Shown here piece by piece: positions 6,868-7,306 of a stretch of 7,306 nt of DNA. Each line of letters opens with the position of its first letter. The first letter of the stretch is position 1. Location: NCBI GenBank assembly GCA_025963425.1, contig JAOPUQ010000058.1:1-7306 (forward strand). Direction: 5' to 3'. The notes under the pieces were generated by a model that ran no database searches, had not been told where the DNA came from, and saw only the letters and a list, made by a program, of their open reading frames with translations. The position numbers and the translations under genes were made by a program. The stretch is from Modestobacter sp. (lineage in GTDB: Bacteria; Actinomycetota; Actinomycetes; Mycobacteriales; Geodermatophilaceae).

Positions 6868-6887
6868 GGGGTCGGTCCACGGACCCC
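6868..6887. promoter_or_regulatory. Nested palindrome, possible operator
   Basis: The 20 bases contain an outer inverted repeat GGGGTC/GACCCC (6868-6873 and 6882-6887) and an inner repeat GGTCC/GGACC (6874-6878 and 6881-6885). It lies directly upstream of the candidate -10 at 6862-6857, where a regulator could block or assist RNA polymerase. No regulator gene is in the window and I cannot name a family. Confidence 0.35.
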
Positions 6888-6904
6888 ATCGCGGAGAGGA
6901 CCGA

Positions 6905-6927
6905 TGCCGGATCGTTGCCAACCGGCA
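6905..6927. repeat. Inverted repeat with inner GTTGCCAAC palindrome
   Basis: TGCCGG (6905-6910) and CCGGCA (6922-6927) form an inverted repeat whose spacer includes the odd-centred palindrome GTTGCCAAC (6914-6922). It lies upstream of the candidate operon promoter and could be a second regulator site. In such GC-rich DNA, short repeats also arise by chance. Confidence 0.3.
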
Positions 6928-7072
6928 GCGCCGGACACACGGCCGCGCGGCGACGGGTGAGACAGGCCACAGTCAGGGCCGCGGAGAGCGCGCCGGAGGT
7001 GTCGGAGAGTGCCCGCCGGCTCACCCCGGGTATGCTCCCGGCCTCCGTCGGGCTCCCCCAGGTGACAACCGC

Positions 7073-7078
7073 TAGCGT
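7073..7078 (+). promoter_or_regulatory. Candidate -10 element for a leaderless transcript
   Basis: TAGCGT ends seven bases before the ATG at 7086, the spacing expected if transcription starts at the A of the start codon. No Shine-Dalgarno is visible upstream of this ATG, which agrees with a leaderless mRNA. No clear -35 is seen. A second TAnnnT hexamer, TATGCT at 7031-7036, is an alternative and would give a leader of roughly 45 bases. Confidence 0.4.
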
Positions 7079-7085
7079 CGCTGCC

Positions 7086-7306
7086 ATGCGCTGCCTGCGG
7101 TCCCCGGCCCCGGCGGGCGGCCGGGTGCCGGCAGCGCTGCTGACCGCGCTGCTGGCGGCACTCGTGCTGGTCCTGGGTCCCGCCGGCCCGGCTCTGGCCG
7201 AGGGCTCCCGGCCCACCGTCGACCCCGCCGCCCCCACCCCGACCTCCCCGTCGGCGGGCCCTCCCCCGCAGGGCACCGCCCCGGACGGCAGCACGGTCGG
7301 CGGGGA
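7086..7306 (+). CDS. Exported protein with signal peptide, Pro/Ala-rich N-terminus (partial)
   Basis: Only the first 73 codons lie in the window, so the function cannot be read. The N-terminus has basic residues (R2, R5, R13), a hydrophobic core at about 16-31 (LLTALLAALVLVLG), and a likely signal peptidase I site after ALA at 36-38. After it comes a low-complexity stretch rich in Pro, Ala, Ser and Thr (39-73), typical of a linker before an extracellular domain. No lipobox is seen, so it is probably secreted or membrane-associated, not a lipoprotein. Third-position GC is high throughout, which supports coding. A cell-wall enzyme such as a D-alanyl-D-alanine carboxypeptidase would be a reasonable guess from signal-plus-linker architecture, but no catalytic motif lies in the visible part. 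The start is ATG without a Shine-Dalgarno. Confidence 0.7.
   Translation, partial: MRCLRSPAPAGGRVPAALLTALLAALVLVLGPAGPALAEGSRPTVDPAAPTPTSPSAGPPPQGTAPDGSTVGG

Larger units (their letters stand above)
6729..7085. other. Divergent intergenic region without genes
   Basis: These 357 bases separate the leftward operon from the rightward exported-protein gene. They hold the lipoprotein leader, operator-like inverted repeats and candidate -10 elements for both directions. I find no supported coding sequence; open frames crossing it lack start signals and show no protein-like composition. Confidence 0.8.

Noticed and set aside
6729..6938. Longer N-terminus for the lipoprotein starting at 6938
   Set aside because: It would place about 70 Arg-rich residues before the signal peptide and would destroy its function. 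The ribosome-binding site supports 6728.
6860..7294. Minus-strand open frame across the intergenic region into the rightward gene
   Set aside because: Its composition is low in complexity and it overlaps a better-supported signal-peptide gene on the plus strand. I see no domain.
1..7306. Mobile elements, CRISPR arrays, tRNA or rRNA genes, attachment sites
   Set aside because: I looked on both strands and saw no regularly spaced repeats, transposase or integrase motifs, tRNA-like folds or rRNA segments.

Overview
The window is a very GC-rich stretch with strong G/C preference at third codon positions, GTG and TTG starts, and tightly overlapping genes. This points to a high-GC actinobacterium. 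A member of the Geodermatophilaceae or a close relative would fit, but that placement is an impression from sequence style and gene order, not a search result.

Almost everything lies on the minus strand and forms one nucleoside uptake and salvage operon. In transcription order it holds: a BMP/PnrA-family lipoprotein that binds nucleosides (6728-5655); a 176-base gap with a strong intrinsic terminator hairpin (about 5628-5584); a double-domain ABC ATPase (5478-3943); two BPD_transp_2-type permeases (3946-2696 and 2699-1413); a tetrameric-type cytidine deaminase, cdd (1413-997); and thymidine phosphorylase, deoA (from 1000, cut off by the left edge after 333 codons). From the ATPase to deoA every junction overlaps by 1 to 4 bases, so translational coupling is likely.

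The genes work together as a pathway. The lipoprotein captures nucleosides outside the membrane. The two permeases and the ATPase import them. Cdd deaminates cytidine and deoxycytidine to uridine and deoxyuridine. DeoA phosphorolyses thymidine and deoxyuridine to the base plus deoxyribose-1-phosphate. The enzyme content suggests pyrimidine nucleosides are among the substrates. The internal terminator probably sets more lipoprotein mRNA than transporter or enzyme mRNA.

The right end (6729-7085) is a divergent intergenic region of 357 bases with no gene. It carries a possible minus-strand -10 element with a nested palindrome just upstream, several hairpins in the presumed lipoprotein leader, and a -10-like element placed for a leaderless transcript to the right. 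From 7086 a rightward gene for an exported, Pro/Ala-rich protein begins and runs off the edge.

This is a well-known type of system, and I see no mobile element, CRISPR array, tRNA or rRNA. The points worth a second look concern regulation (terminator, leader, operator-like repeats) and the asymmetric ATPase, not a new system.
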